A stretch of DNA of 64,000 nt from Acidobacteriota bacterium (GTDB taxonomy: Bacteria > Acidobacteriota > Vicinamibacteria > Marinacidobacterales > Marinacidobacteraceae): contig JAJDUD010000024.1 in NCBI GenBank assembly GCA_022826825.1, positions 1 to 64,000 of the forward strand. The letters run 5' to 3'. Below the pieces are notes generated by a model. The model had not been told where the DNA came from. It saw only the letters and a list, made by a program, of their open reading frames with translations, and searched no databases. Below are positions 26,318-34,087 of this stretch, in pieces (the stretch's first letter is position 1; the number at the start of each line of letters is the position of its first letter). The translations under genes and the position numbers were made by a program.

Positions 26318-27340
26318 TCAGTCCACGCCGAAGATTGCCTTCGGCATGTGCATGCTCACCAGCATGTTGGGGACGTCCACGGTCTCCGAAATCTTGAGGT
26401 CGCCCGCGAGCGAACAGAGCACGTAGGCCTCCTCGCGGGTCAGCCCGTGTTCCGCCACCAGCCAGGCGATCATGTGGCGGGTCGCCTTTTTCGCCGCCTC
26501 GTCGATGTCGGGGTCGAATCCGGTGACGGCGTAGTACTCGTCCGTCTCGTATTCGGGCTCGGTGATGCCCCGCGGATTCGGCAGCACCTCCAGCGTGACC
26601 ACGAGCCGCATGGGGGCCTCGATGGCGCTTCCGGAGACCTCCCCGTCCCCCTGCACGGCGTGGGCGTCACCGATCGAGAAGTTGGCGCCCGGAACCTGGA
26701 CCGGGATGTACACCGTCGCCCCGGCCCGCATGTGCCGGTTGTCCATGTTCCCGCCGTTCTCGCGGGGCGGGATGGTCACCAGCATCTCATCGGTAGCGGG
26801 CGCCACCCCGAGGACCCCGGGGAAGGGGGACAGCGGCAGAGTGACGTGGTCGTTGAAGCGCACCTCGGAGGCCCCGGGCGCCATGTCGAAGCTGCGGAGC
26901 CACGGCTCGGTGAACTCGTCGGCGAGGAAGCCGAACCCGGGGAAGATCCCGGACCAGCCGGGCCCCTGGACCTCCGCCTCGTGGATCGTCACCGCGAGCA
27001 GGTCCCCCGGCTCGGCGCCCTCCACCGCGACGGGTCCGGTGAGGGCGTGGATCAGCCCGAAGTCCACGCTCGCGAGGTCTCCCGCGGTGGTCTCGAGGGT
27101 GATCTGCCCGTCCGAGGCTTCCTTGGTGAAGATCTCGACAACGGCGCCCGAGGGCACGGTGAGCACCGGCGGGATCGTGGCGCTCCAGCGGTTGTGGGTG
27201 TTTTCGGCCGGGACAATGAAGTCAGGTGTGGGAACCGGGTCCGGTGCCGGTTCCGGGTCGGGGGCCGGAGCGGGCGCGGGGGCCCCGCACGCGGCCGCGA
27301 AAGCAAGGACGGCGAAAAGAACGAATGAGATACGGCGCAT
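26318..27340 (-). CDS. acetamidase/formamidase family lipoprotein
   Basis: A 340-residue protein. The signal peptide has a lipobox-like AFAAACG, so Cys18 is probably lipidated, followed by a Pro/Ala-rich spacer (APAPAPDPEPAPD). The body matches the FmdA/AmdA acetamidase-formamidase family: EPGDLLAVTIHEAEV, PRENGGNMDNRHMRAGATVYIPV, and FSIGDAHAVQGDGEVSGSAIE with the conserved His/Gln/Asp residues. Such enzymes release ammonia from short amides. A surface-anchored form suggests periplasmic amide scavenging. Its place near IDO-derived formyl compounds is too distant to link. Confidence 0.85.
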   Translation of the reverse strand: MRRISFVLFAVLAFAAACGAPAPAPAPDPEPAPDPVPTPDFIVPAENTHNRWSATIPPVLTVPSGAVVEIFTKEASDGQITLETTAGDLASVDFGLIHALTGPVAVEGAEPGDLLAVTIHEAEVQGPGWSGIFPGFGFLADEFTEPWLRSFDMAPGASEVRFNDHVTLPLSPFPGVLGVAPATDEMLVTIPPRENGGNMDNRHMRAGATVYIPVQVPGANFSIGDAHAVQGDGEVSGSAIEAPMRLVVTLEVLPNPRGITEPEYETDEYYAVTGFDPDIDEAAKKATRHMIAWLVAEHGLTREEAYVLCSLAGDLKISETVDVPNMLVSMHMPKAIFGVD

Positions 27341-27412
27341 TGGGGGGCCTCCTTGGGGGGACGCGAAGGGTCATTATGTTCAGCAAGCGGCGCGAAGGGC
27401 AGGGATGCGCAA

Positions 27413-27655
27413 GGAGCGCCGGCCTTCAGGCCGGCATCGCTGCGCGATAGCGCAGTGAAACTCACGCCGCTATGCAACTTCAACGCCCGGGCTCAAACCG
27501 GGAGAGCGCTGTGCCATCTCCGCTCGCGTTGGGCCATGCGGGGAAATGGGCGATGGGAGTTTCGCCCGCTGCGCGGCCGATGCCGGTGTGAACACCGGCG
27601 CTCCGGACCCGGCGCGGAAGCGCCAGTCTTCAGGTCAGACTGGCATCGCGGTCCT
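27413..27655. repeat. REPIN-like element, copy F, with a partial extra arm
   Basis: The core at 27413-27604 is shorter (192 bp) than the other copies. Left hairpin is GCCGGCC-TTCA-GGCCGGC and right hairpin GCCGGTG-TGAA-CACCGGC. A further arm fragment at 27612-27655 contains CGCCAGTC-TTCAGGT-CAGACTGGC, suggesting a second insertion or rearrangement. No gene is seen from 27341 to 27889. Confidence 0.75.
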
Positions 27656-27748
27656 CCCACCCGGTGATGCCGGGCAAATGGGGCAGGCGAACCCGTCCGG
27701 GCATCGCGGGGAGTGGACGCTCGTCAGCGCTCCGGACGGAGGCGGGGT

Positions 27749-27840
27749 TTTACTTGACTGGCAACCTGCAGAAGAACAGCTTGGACCTCTAAGTGGTTGA
27801 TTTGTCGATATTTGACCTACTTGATCGGTACTTGATTCAG
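27749..27840. repeat. left direct repeat flanking the ATP-binding pseudogene
   Basis: An AT-richer segment starting TTTACTTGACTGG and ending TACTTGATC-GGTACTTGAT, with TTGA blocks spaced at about 10 bp. An imperfect copy of the same length and layout lies at 28990-29081, after the pseudogene. The two repeats match best at both ends (about 17 and 30 bp) and are poorly matched in the middle. It could be an operator array or a mark of insertion. Confidence 0.55.
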
Positions 27841-27889
27841 AAGAAGCTGGATTGATGCGTCGCGCAGACAGACAAGTGAGGGGAGCGTC

Positions 27890-28957
27890 ATGAAGCGCCT
27901 CCAGGAATACCCGGAGAAAGAGCGGGCGCTCTGGCGGACCTTCGATCGCATTCCCTTCGAGGCCGGGTCGGTCGCGGAAGGGTTGAGCGATGCGCAGGTG
28001 GCGGAGTTGCTCGACGCCGCGACGTAATTCCGTCGCGTCGGCCAGCCGGTTCCAGCCAGCCGGCGGACCGCGCTGTCGGCGCTGGCGCAGGACAAACTGA
28101 TTCGCCGCGGCGCCACGGGCTGGGACATCACGAACCTCGGCGGAATCCTGTTGGCCCATCGTCTGGGCGACTTCCCGCGCCTGGGGCGGAAGGCGCTGCG
28201 GGTCATCCGCTACGCGGGTTCCCGCCGCACGGACGACGCCCGGGAATGGGAATTCGAGAGCGGATACGCCCTCTTGTTCGACCGGGTCGAACGGCAACTC
28301 GACGCCCTGCTCCCTTCGCGAGAGCTCCTTGACGGCGTGCGGCGGCGCACCGAATGGACCTTTCCGCCGTCGGCAGTACGCGAAATCGTCCCCAACGCCC
28401 TGATCCATCAGGACTTCGAAGTGCGCGGCGCTGGGCCGATGGTGGAGGTCTTCGATCGGCGGCTCGAGGTCACGAATCCGGGGGAGCCGTTGGTGGCGAC
28501 GGACCGCTTCGTGGACGCAGCGCCCCAGTCCCGGAACGAGGCGCTGGCGTCGCTCATGCGGCGGTTCGACTTCTGCGAGGAGCGCGGCGTCGGAATCGAC
28601 CGGGTCGTGGAGATGGTCGAGGCGTTCCAGATGCCGCCGCCATCGTTTCGGAGAACGAACGGCTTCACCCGTGTGGTGCTCTCGGCCCGCAAGGAGTTGA
28701 AGGAGATGGGAGCCGCCGAACGGGTGTGGGCGTGCTATCTCCACGCCTGCCTGCGGTATGTAGGGGGCGACTTCCTCACGAATGCGTCGCTGCGCGGACG
28801 GTTCGGGATCGCCGATCGGAATCGGGCAACGGTCTCCCGCATCATTCGACAGACCGTGCGGCAGGGGGCCATCGTCCCGCTGGATGCGTCCGCCAGCCCG
28901 AAGACCATGATGTACATCCCCTCCTGGGCGGCCCCGGACGCGGTAAACGGCGGCTGA
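27890..28957 (+). pseudogene. ATP-binding transcriptional regulator (AlbA_2/HATPase_c_4 type) interrupted by one stop
   Basis: The frame runs from ATG 27890 (KRLQEYPEKERALWRTF) to 28957 with a single in-frame TAA at 28025-28027. Reading through gives DAAT-stop-FRRVGQPVPASRR, and relatives usually have a YFxLLxxPxPxxR segment here, so a TAC or TAT probably mutated. Downstream are WDITNLGGILLAHRL, FPPSAVREIVPNALIHQDFEVRG (HATPase_c_4), EERGVGIDRVVEM and a C-terminal winged helix. The usual N-terminal AlbA_2 (Schlafen-like) domain is also absent. Functional loss is likely unless a downstream start makes a shorter protein. Confidence 0.75.
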
Positions 28958-28989
28958 TCCGGGTTCGGAACGCGCGTCCACCCAGTCCG

Positions 28990-29081
28990 TTTACTTGACC
29001 GGGAACGTCGGATTGCGCCTCCGAAGTGTCCCAACTCGTTGATCTTTCGCGGTTTCCTCTGCTTGACTGGTACTTGATCGG
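28990..29081. repeat. right direct repeat flanking the ATP-binding pseudogene
   Basis: The partner of the repeat at 27749-27840: TTTACTTGACCGG at the start, GTTGATCTTTCG in the middle and GCTTGACTGGTACTTGATC at the end, with the same overall 92-bp length. It marks the start of a 671-bp gap before the next gene (28958-29628), which otherwise holds a candidate promoter and a gene fragment. Confidence 0.55.
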
Positions 29082-29285
29082 GGGCCGCCCCGTGATCGTG
29101 TGGAGCGCCGGAGCTACGAGATGAGCGTCTGCCGGTTGCGCACGGCCTTCTTTCGGGCTCCTGCGCGGGTGACGGATGGAAAACCGACCGACAATCCGTG
29201 TCCGGTGCCGGACTCCGGAAGCAATATTCACGAGATCACAGCCTTGGCTGTGGCCGTTGAAAGTGACAAATGATCATTACAGCGG

Positions 29286-29314
29286 TTGCTCCCGGTGGAT
29301 GCTTCTAATACAAT
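29286..29314 (+). promoter_or_regulatory. sigma-70-like promoter in the low-GC island
   Basis: TTGCTC (29286-29291) and TACAAT (29309-29314) are 17 bp apart, the ideal spacing. It points toward the small Tat-signal peptide gene, 315 bp downstream. The -10 box overlaps the start of a gene fragment, so either a long leader is transcribed or the match is partly chance. Confidence 0.4.
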
Positions 29315-29542
29315 AGCGGTCAAGTAGATATATGGCTCGGATGGCGCATCACAAAACCGACGCGGGTTTCGACGGAGGCCTTCGACACCCATCGGAGGGG
29401 TCGCTTCTATGCCGGGGGACGCGTGGCATTCCACAACGTCTACTTGGGCTTTGATGTCAACAATGGCGCTGGACATGACGGCCTACGCCTGCTCGCCGGA
29501 TATACAGTCCGACTCGAAGCTCTTTTCCCGGCAGCGCGGTGA
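29309..29542 (+). pseudogene. 3-prime fragment of a possible beta-barrel protein
   Basis: An open frame of 77 codons with no usable start ends at TGA 29540. It reads VDIWLGWRITKP, then GRFYAGGRVAFHNVYLGFDV, then HDGLRLLAGYTVRLEALF. The alternating hydrophobic, aromatic pattern and evenly placed glycines resemble strands at the end of an outer-membrane barrel. Upstream sequence is closed by TAA directly before it. This is judged a remnant; a chance open frame is possible because no family is recognised. Confidence 0.35.
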
Positions 29543-29628
29543 GTTCTTTCGGTTGGCACGGTCGCTTCGCGGTGCCACTTCATCGCCGGATCATTCTCTG
29601 AGTTTCCGTCTTCATCAGGAGACTACAA

Positions 29629-29964
29629 ATGCCCGATTCCAATGACGTCAAGACGGTTCCATCGTTTGCGTCGCAAACCCAGATAACGACAAAGAAATTG
29701 GATCGTCGATCGTTCGTCGCCAAGGCGCTTGGCGGCGGAATGGTCACGCTTGGAGCGGGTATCACGAGCGCATGTATCCCGACGACGCCCGCGTGCGACT
29801 ATGACACCACCGACACAGATGTCACGATCCTCGCGGATCCGCCACGGCGAACCGGTACAGATACCGGGATTTTCGCTGACACTGGCCCCTTCCGTGATCC
29901 ACGCAGCATAAGTGACCGCGACGTCACTAGAACGGCAGATCTCAAGGGAGACCGCTGCCGGTAG
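29629..29964 (+). CDS. small Tat-signal peptide with tandem DTGxFx motif (possible modified-peptide precursor)
   Basis: A 111-residue protein with a good ribosome site (CAGGAG before ATG). Residues 25-49 form a Tat-like signal: DRRSFVAK, a short hydrophobic stretch ALGGGMVTLGAGITSA, then Cys49. The rest is polar and unlike any enzyme. It has DTTDTDVTILADPP (59-72), then a 6-residue tandem repeat, DTGIFA (78-83) and DTGPFR (84-89), followed by DP. Base composition is clearly lower in GC than surrounding operons. The next gene, 147 bp on, is a JmjC/ROX-type oxygenase, so the Asp/Thr/Phe repeat may be its hydroxylation target. No family is recognised; the precursor idea is inference. Confidence 0.6.
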   Translation: MPDSNDVKTVPSFASQTQITTKKLDRRSFVAKALGGGMVTLGAGITSACIPTTPACDYDTTDTDVTILADPPRRTGTDTGIFADTGPFRDPRSISDRDVTRTADLKGDRCR

Positions 29965-30111
29965 ATGAGCGGACGGTGGCTCGTGCGCAAGATCGGAATG
30001 TCCCGCACTCCCGATCTCGACCAACCACGCACGACGGCGGGCTCGCCGAGGCATAACCACCGGCACAGGGCGTTGGTCGTTGCATCGGACGCTTGACCCA
30101 GTCAGTGGACG

Positions 30112-31338
30112 GTGACGTTGCCACGTGAGCGACCCTCCGTATCGGATGGGTTTGCTTGGTTGATTGCACCAATTACCGCGGACAGTTTCGAGCGGAACCA
30201 CTTCGAGCGGACGCCATGCGTTATCGAGCGAACCGACGCGGATTACTATGCGGGCCTGCTTACGGTGGACGACTTGGACGTGGCGCTCGGCACGCACAAC
30301 GTCAGGCCTGGTGAGGTCGCTGTTGTTCGGGGGAAGGAGGACATTCCGAGAAGTACATACACGGACGATGCCGGCGTCGTGGATCCCATCGGAATTGCGA
30401 GACTGTTCGATGAGGGAGCGACGATCACTTTCAACCAGTTTCACCGGCGCATCCCGACACTCGGGGACCTTTGCTCGGCACTTGGAAAGGTGTTCAGTTC
30501 ACGATTACAGACGAACATCTATCTCACGCCGCCGGACGCGCAGGGATTCAAGCCGCACTGGGACACGCATGACGTATTCGTTCTCCAGGTTGCGGGACGA
30601 AAGCAGTGGTCTGTCTACGACGCGAAGGTGACGCTTCCCCTGAAGGGACAGGGCTTCGATCCCGAGCGAGACACCCCGGGGGAGGTAACGACAGAATTCG
30701 AACTCGGGCCAGGTAGCGCGGTTTACATTCCCCGTGGCCTGATGCACTCGGCGCGGTCCACTAGCGAGGCGTCACTCCACATCACGCTCGGCATCACGGC
30801 GTTCACCTGGACTGACTTCCTAGTCGAGACGGTCGCGGCGACGGCCCTTCGGGAGCCCGCGCTCCGTCACGCCCTTCCGCTGCGGTTCGCCGACGGTGGA
30901 TTTCCACCCGAGGAACGGGAGCGTCTGGTTCGGGAGAAGTTGGAGGTGCTCGTGACCCGATGCGTCCCAGCGGAAGTGTGGGAACGATTCCGGAACGACG
31001 TGCTGGCGCTGAACGCGCCGCTGTTCACTGACGTGTTGAGTTCGCGGCTACGCGACCAGAGCATTGGGCAGGCCTCGCGATGGACGCGGAGGCGGGGACT
31101 TCGCGTGGATTTGCGAAGTCGTGGTGAAGGCTGCGTACTTTTCCTCTTGGGAAAGGAGGTGCAGTTCCCGCCGGTCATGCGACAGGCTGTCGAGTTCATT
31201 GTCAAATCCGATTCGTTTGTTACTGCGGACGTTCCGAAATGCCCAGATGATGAGGGCAAGACGGTACTCGTGAGGAGATTGGTACGGGAAGGGCTGTTAC
31301 AACACGCGAAGGGAACGGAATCGATTTCGTGCCGGTAA
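30112..31338 (+). CDS. JmjC/cupin-4 (ROX-type) 2-oxoglutarate oxygenase
   Basis: A 408-residue protein resembling YcfD/RoxA-type oxygenases. The JmjC core covers about 15-230: NIYLTPPDAQGFKPHWDTHDVFVLQVAGRKQW carries the iron ligands His149 and Asp151, and GSAVYIPRGLMHSA carries His212. A helical region (230-320) and a C-terminal winged-helix-like part (VMRQAVEFIVKSD...LVRRLVREGLLQHA) complete the ROX layout. Known relatives hydroxylate Arg or His in ribosomal proteins; here the adjacent small peptide is an alternative substrate. Start is GTG 30112 with weak ribosome site. Base composition is lower in GC than the flanks, suggesting transfer. Confidence 0.82.
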   Translation: MTLPRERPSVSDGFAWLIAPITADSFERNHFERTPCVIERTDADYYAGLLTVDDLDVALGTHNVRPGEVAVVRGKEDIPRSTYTDDAGVVDPIGIARLFDEGATITFNQFHRRIPTLGDLCSALGKVFSSRLQTNIYLTPPDAQGFKPHWDTHDVFVLQVAGRKQWSVYDAKVTLPLKGQGFDPERDTPGEVTTEFELGPGSAVYIPRGLMHSARSTSEASLHITLGITAFTWTDFLVETVAATALREPALRHALPLRFADGGFPPEERERLVREKLEVLVTRCVPAEVWERFRNDVLALNAPLFTDVLSSRLRDQSIGQASRWTRRRGLRVDLRSRGEGCVLFLLGKEVQFPPVMRQAVEFIVKSDSFVTADVPKCPDDEGKTVLVRRLVREGLLQHAKGTESISCR

Positions 31339-31365
31339 CTCGGCGAGAGTTGGGAAGGACACATC

Positions 31366-31488
31366 GTGGCAAGAGTTCCGCCAAGACTCAACTCTGGACA
31401 GCTCCCCCTACTCCATATCAGGACGGGAATGTTCCGGGGACCTAGTCACGGAAGTCAGAATATACCTGCGGCGACATGGAATGTGTGA
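31366..31488 (+). CDS. possible 40-residue peptide
   Basis: A GTG start at 31366 has GGGAAGGA 7 bp upstream, an unusually good ribosome site for this stretch. The frame gives 40 residues (MARVPPRLNSGQLP, then a TGMFRGPSHGSQN segment) and stops at TGA 31486. It sits between the oxygenase and the coiled-coil membrane gene, in the otherwise empty 31339-31530 gap. No family is known and it may be a chance frame. Confidence 0.25.
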   Translation: MARVPPRLNSGQLPLLHIRTGMFRGPSHGSQNIPAATWNV

Positions 31489-31530
31489 CGTGATTTCGGT
31501 GTGGCCGCACCAGGAACGGAGAGGAGTGCA

Positions 31531-32076
31531 ATGCCCCAAGAACCCAGTAACGGTCAGCTTGAACAACTTTCGAGATATACGACGTACGTTGTGTGTGCGC
31601 TCTGCTGCATGCTCTTATTGTCTACGATCGCGATCGTCCTTTATGCCGTCGCAATCTCCCTCAAAATTTGGAACGCTACGGATTTTCCGCCTGGAGCCGA
31701 TGCCGGATTCATCGCCGTGACGGCTGCCATCTTCGGCGTTCTCATAACCGGCGTGTTTGTGTTTATGACCTTCCGAATCGACCGTGGTGCAGTAATCGAG
31801 GCCCGCGCGACCGCGGAAAGGGAGGCTGGAAAAGTAATGGAACGAGCTGCACAGGTTCTACAGTCAGCGAAAATTGAGGCACGAACAGAAGCTAGTAAAG
31901 CCATAGAAGGGACGAGAACTGAGATGCTTAACGATGCAAAGCAAGCAAGTGAGGCCTTTGCTGTGAGTATCACGGACAAGCTTAGGAGGAACACGATTAC
32001 AGTTCTACAGGACAGGAACCCCCGTCTTGGCTCGAACATTCCGAGAGTTACGATCGAGGACTTACAAGACGACTGA
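31531..32076 (+). CDS. two-helix membrane protein with long coiled coil
   Basis: A 181-residue protein of unknown function. Two membrane helices (about 18-45 and 62-82) flank a short loop (KIWNATDFPPGADAGF). A charged Ala/Glu-rich helix follows (85-160; EARATAEREAGKVMERAAQVLQSAKIEARTEASKAI), a likely coiled coil, and the tail ends in IEDLQDD. The ATG at 31531 has GAGAGGAG upstream. GC content is among the lowest of the window, which places it in the same accessory island as the peptide and oxygenase. Any shared role is unproven. Confidence 0.7.
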   Translation: MPQEPSNGQLEQLSRYTTYVVCALCCMLLLSTIAIVLYAVAISLKIWNATDFPPGADAGFIAVTAAIFGVLITGVFVFMTFRIDRGAVIEARATAEREAGKVMERAAQVLQSAKIEARTEASKAIEGTRTEMLNDAKQASEAFAVSITDKLRRNTITVLQDRNPRLGSNIPRVTIEDLQDD

Positions 32077-32434
32077 CCTGTCCGTAGGCCAAGGGTGAGA
32101 GAACCTATTCCGCAACCGTAATTGCGTGTCCCGCACGTGACTAGGTTCAACTGGAAACGCCAATCATTGGTTGTCGCGTCGCCCAAACCGAAGCAGAAAG
32201 AGGTGCTACGGAACCAGAGCATTCTTGGGTGTTCCGGCCGGCCAGACGCGGGGGCGGAAACTAGTCCAGCCGCCGGGAGCTAGTCGTCTCTGATCACCCG
32301 CACGTAACCAGGTACGGCGCCACGCGGCTCGAGAGGAAACCGGCGCGGCCCTGGCTCCCATCGAGCAGCGTCATCAACACGAGTTTCGCGCTCACGCGCG
32401 ATGCCGGCCGGAGGCCGGCGCTCCGAGTCCAGCC
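32077..32434. other. non-coding gap at the end of the low-GC island
   Basis: A 358-bp gap without a convincing gene. On the minus strand a short frame (about 32290-32380) reads like a lone C-terminus (LLDGSQGRAGFLSSRVAPYLV) and may be debris. The right end holds a solo REP-like arm. GC content rises again at about 32220, marking the island edge. Confidence 0.4.
32381..32424. repeat. solo REP-like arm, copy G
   Basis: GAGTTTCGCG is followed by GATGCCGGCC-GGA-GGCCGGCGCTCC, which matches the right arm of the REPIN-like element with its main hairpin intact and the second hairpin replaced. It lies 10 bp after the stop of the convergent VWA gene. Confidence 0.6.
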
Positions 32435-33475
32435 CTACCGGGATTCGCTGGTTTCGGTCTCCGGGGCGGCGTAGTAGCCCTTGCGGGTGCGGGCGACCAG
32501 GTCGTCGCGGTCCTTGATCTTGACCTCGATGCTGCGCCAGCCGCCTTCCTTACGGTCGCGGGAGGGGAGGTAGGCGATCTGGTACTGCCGGTGCAGTTCG
32601 TGCTGGATCTGCCGGAAATGCCGGGACAGGTCCTCGATCTTGTCGGGGTAGTAGGACCGTCCGCCGCTCTGCTCCGCCACCGCGTCCAGGAACTCCCGGT
32701 TCAGCTTCCCACCGCCCTCGGGGCTCCAGCCGGTGTAGCCCACCGTGTAGATCGCGCCCTCGGAGAGCCGGGCCCCTTCGAGGGCCTGCTCCCGGGTGCT
32801 GACGCTCCCCTTGGCGTCGGGGCCGGAGTCCTCCCCGTCCGAAACCAGGATCAGCGCCTTGCGCTCCTCGACGCGGGAGAGTTCCTGGAGGCTCGTCAGG
32901 ATCGCGTCGTAGAGCGCGGTCTTCCCGAAGGGCCGCATCGCACGGATCATCGGGACCTGATCCCAGATCTCCGTGGTGTAGGGAGGCCCGAAACGGACGC
33001 CCTCGCTGAAGGTGGCGACCCGGCCCTGATCCGCGGAGGCCATGTTGCGGAGGAAGATGTAGGCCGCCGTCTGGATCGCCGACAGGCTCGAACGCACGGA
33101 GGCGGACGAGTCGAGCAGCAGCAGGCTCGTCACCGGAGTGAGGTCGGCGGTGAAGAAGCGGATCTCCTGGGGGACGCCGTCCTCCAGGATCTCGAAGTCG
33201 TCGGGGCCCAGGCCGGTGATGAACCGCCCCCGGTCATCGGCGACGACCACGTCGAGGGTCACGCTCGGGACCCGTACCACGAAGCTGAAGCGGTCCCCGA
33301 GCAGCGCTTCCCGTTCGATGGTCTCCGGCCGCTCCTCCGCCGCCGGCGGCTGGGCCGGGGGCTGTCCGGGCGCGAACGCGGCTGCCGCCAGCAGGGTCGT
33401 GAGGGCGGCTGGAATCAGGACGGTGCGCACGGGAGGCCGGGAACGGCCGTAGTCTAGGTTGCCGGGACGGTTCAT
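32435..33475 (-). CDS. exported VWFA-domain protein of the Acidobacteria-type family
   Basis: A 346-residue protein. A signal segment (about 18-36) is followed by a Pro-rich spacer. VRVPSVTLDVVVADDRGRFITGLGPDDFEILEDGVPQEIRFF is the family hallmark preceding the VWFA domain. The metal-ion-dependent adhesion site is LLDSSASV (DxSxS), with later Thr/Asp residues in FGKTALYDAI and LVSDGEDS. Members are abundant in Acidobacteria and bind unknown partners in the periplasm. This family is one of the better taxon hints in the window. Confidence 0.85.
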   Translation of the reverse strand: MNRPGNLDYGRSRPPVRTVLIPAALTTLLAAAAFAPGQPPAQPPAAEERPETIEREALLGDRFSFVVRVPSVTLDVVVADDRGRFITGLGPDDFEILEDGVPQEIRFFTADLTPVTSLLLLDSSASVRSSLSAIQTAAYIFLRNMASADQGRVATFSEGVRFGPPYTTEIWDQVPMIRAMRPFGKTALYDAILTSLQELSRVEERKALILVSDGEDSGPDAKGSVSTREQALEGARLSEGAIYTVGYTGWSPEGGGKLNREFLDAVAEQSGGRSYYPDKIEDLSRHFRQIQHELHRQYQIAYLPSRDRKEGGWRSIEVKIKDRDDLVARTRKGYYAAPETETSESR

Positions 33476-33576
33476 GCGGGATCCGCGCCCCGGTCCGCCT
33501 GCTCTTGCGGATTTCCGCCATTCCCGGATACTCTCGCGATTCGGATGATTCGTTCCCGGCGAGGAGGAACCTCCCC

Positions 33577-34044
33577 ATGAGCCACCGCGTTCGCATCAGC
33601 GTCAACGGAAAAGCGGAGGAGGCGGACGTCGAGTCCAGGCTGCTCCTGTGCCACTTCCTGCGTGACCAACTGGGTCTCACCGGGACCAACGTCGGCTGCG
33701 ACACCTCGCAGTGCGGATCCTGCACGGTGCTCATGGACGGGAAAGCCGTGAAGTCGTGCACCATCCTGGCGGTCCAGGCGGACGGCTGCGATGTCACGAC
33801 CATCGAGGGACTGGCCGGTGCCGGTGGACTCCACCCGGTGCAGCAGTCCTTCTGGGACAACCACGGCCTTCAGTGCGGCTTCTGTACGCCGGGCATGATC
33901 ATGACCGCCGTGGAGATCCTCGACCGGCAACCCGATGCCAGCGACGCCGACGTGCGGCACGGTCTCGAGGGCAATATCTGCCGCTGCACCGGCTACGAGA
34001 ACATCGTGAAGTCGGTGGTCGCGGCCGGCGCGCGCGGAAGCTGA
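33577..34044 (+). CDS. coxS: form II CO dehydrogenase-like small (2Fe-2S) subunit
   Basis: A 155-residue subunit with the same eight-Cys plan as the form I paralogue: GCDTSQCGSCTV...KSC and QCGFCTPGM...NICRCTGY. The ATG at 33577 has GAGGAGGAAC upstream; an earlier in-frame start at 33505 would add 24 unconserved residues. It is the first gene of a long operon in the S-L-M order typical of form II molybdenum hydroxylases. Confidence 0.92.
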   Translation: MSHRVRISVNGKAEEADVESRLLLCHFLRDQLGLTGTNVGCDTSQCGSCTVLMDGKAVKSCTILAVQADGCDVTTIEGLAGAGGLHPVQQSFWDNHGLQCGFCTPGMIMTAVEILDRQPDASDADVRHGLEGNICRCTGYENIVKSVVAAGARGS

Positions 34045-34087
34045 GCGGGGCTCGCAACTTTCATCGAGGATCGCGAGGAGGAGAGCA

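Noticed and set aside
29965..30099. A 44-codon frame starting right after the Tat peptide stop
   Set aside because: No ribosome site and no repeat or leader features; it reads as random sequence.
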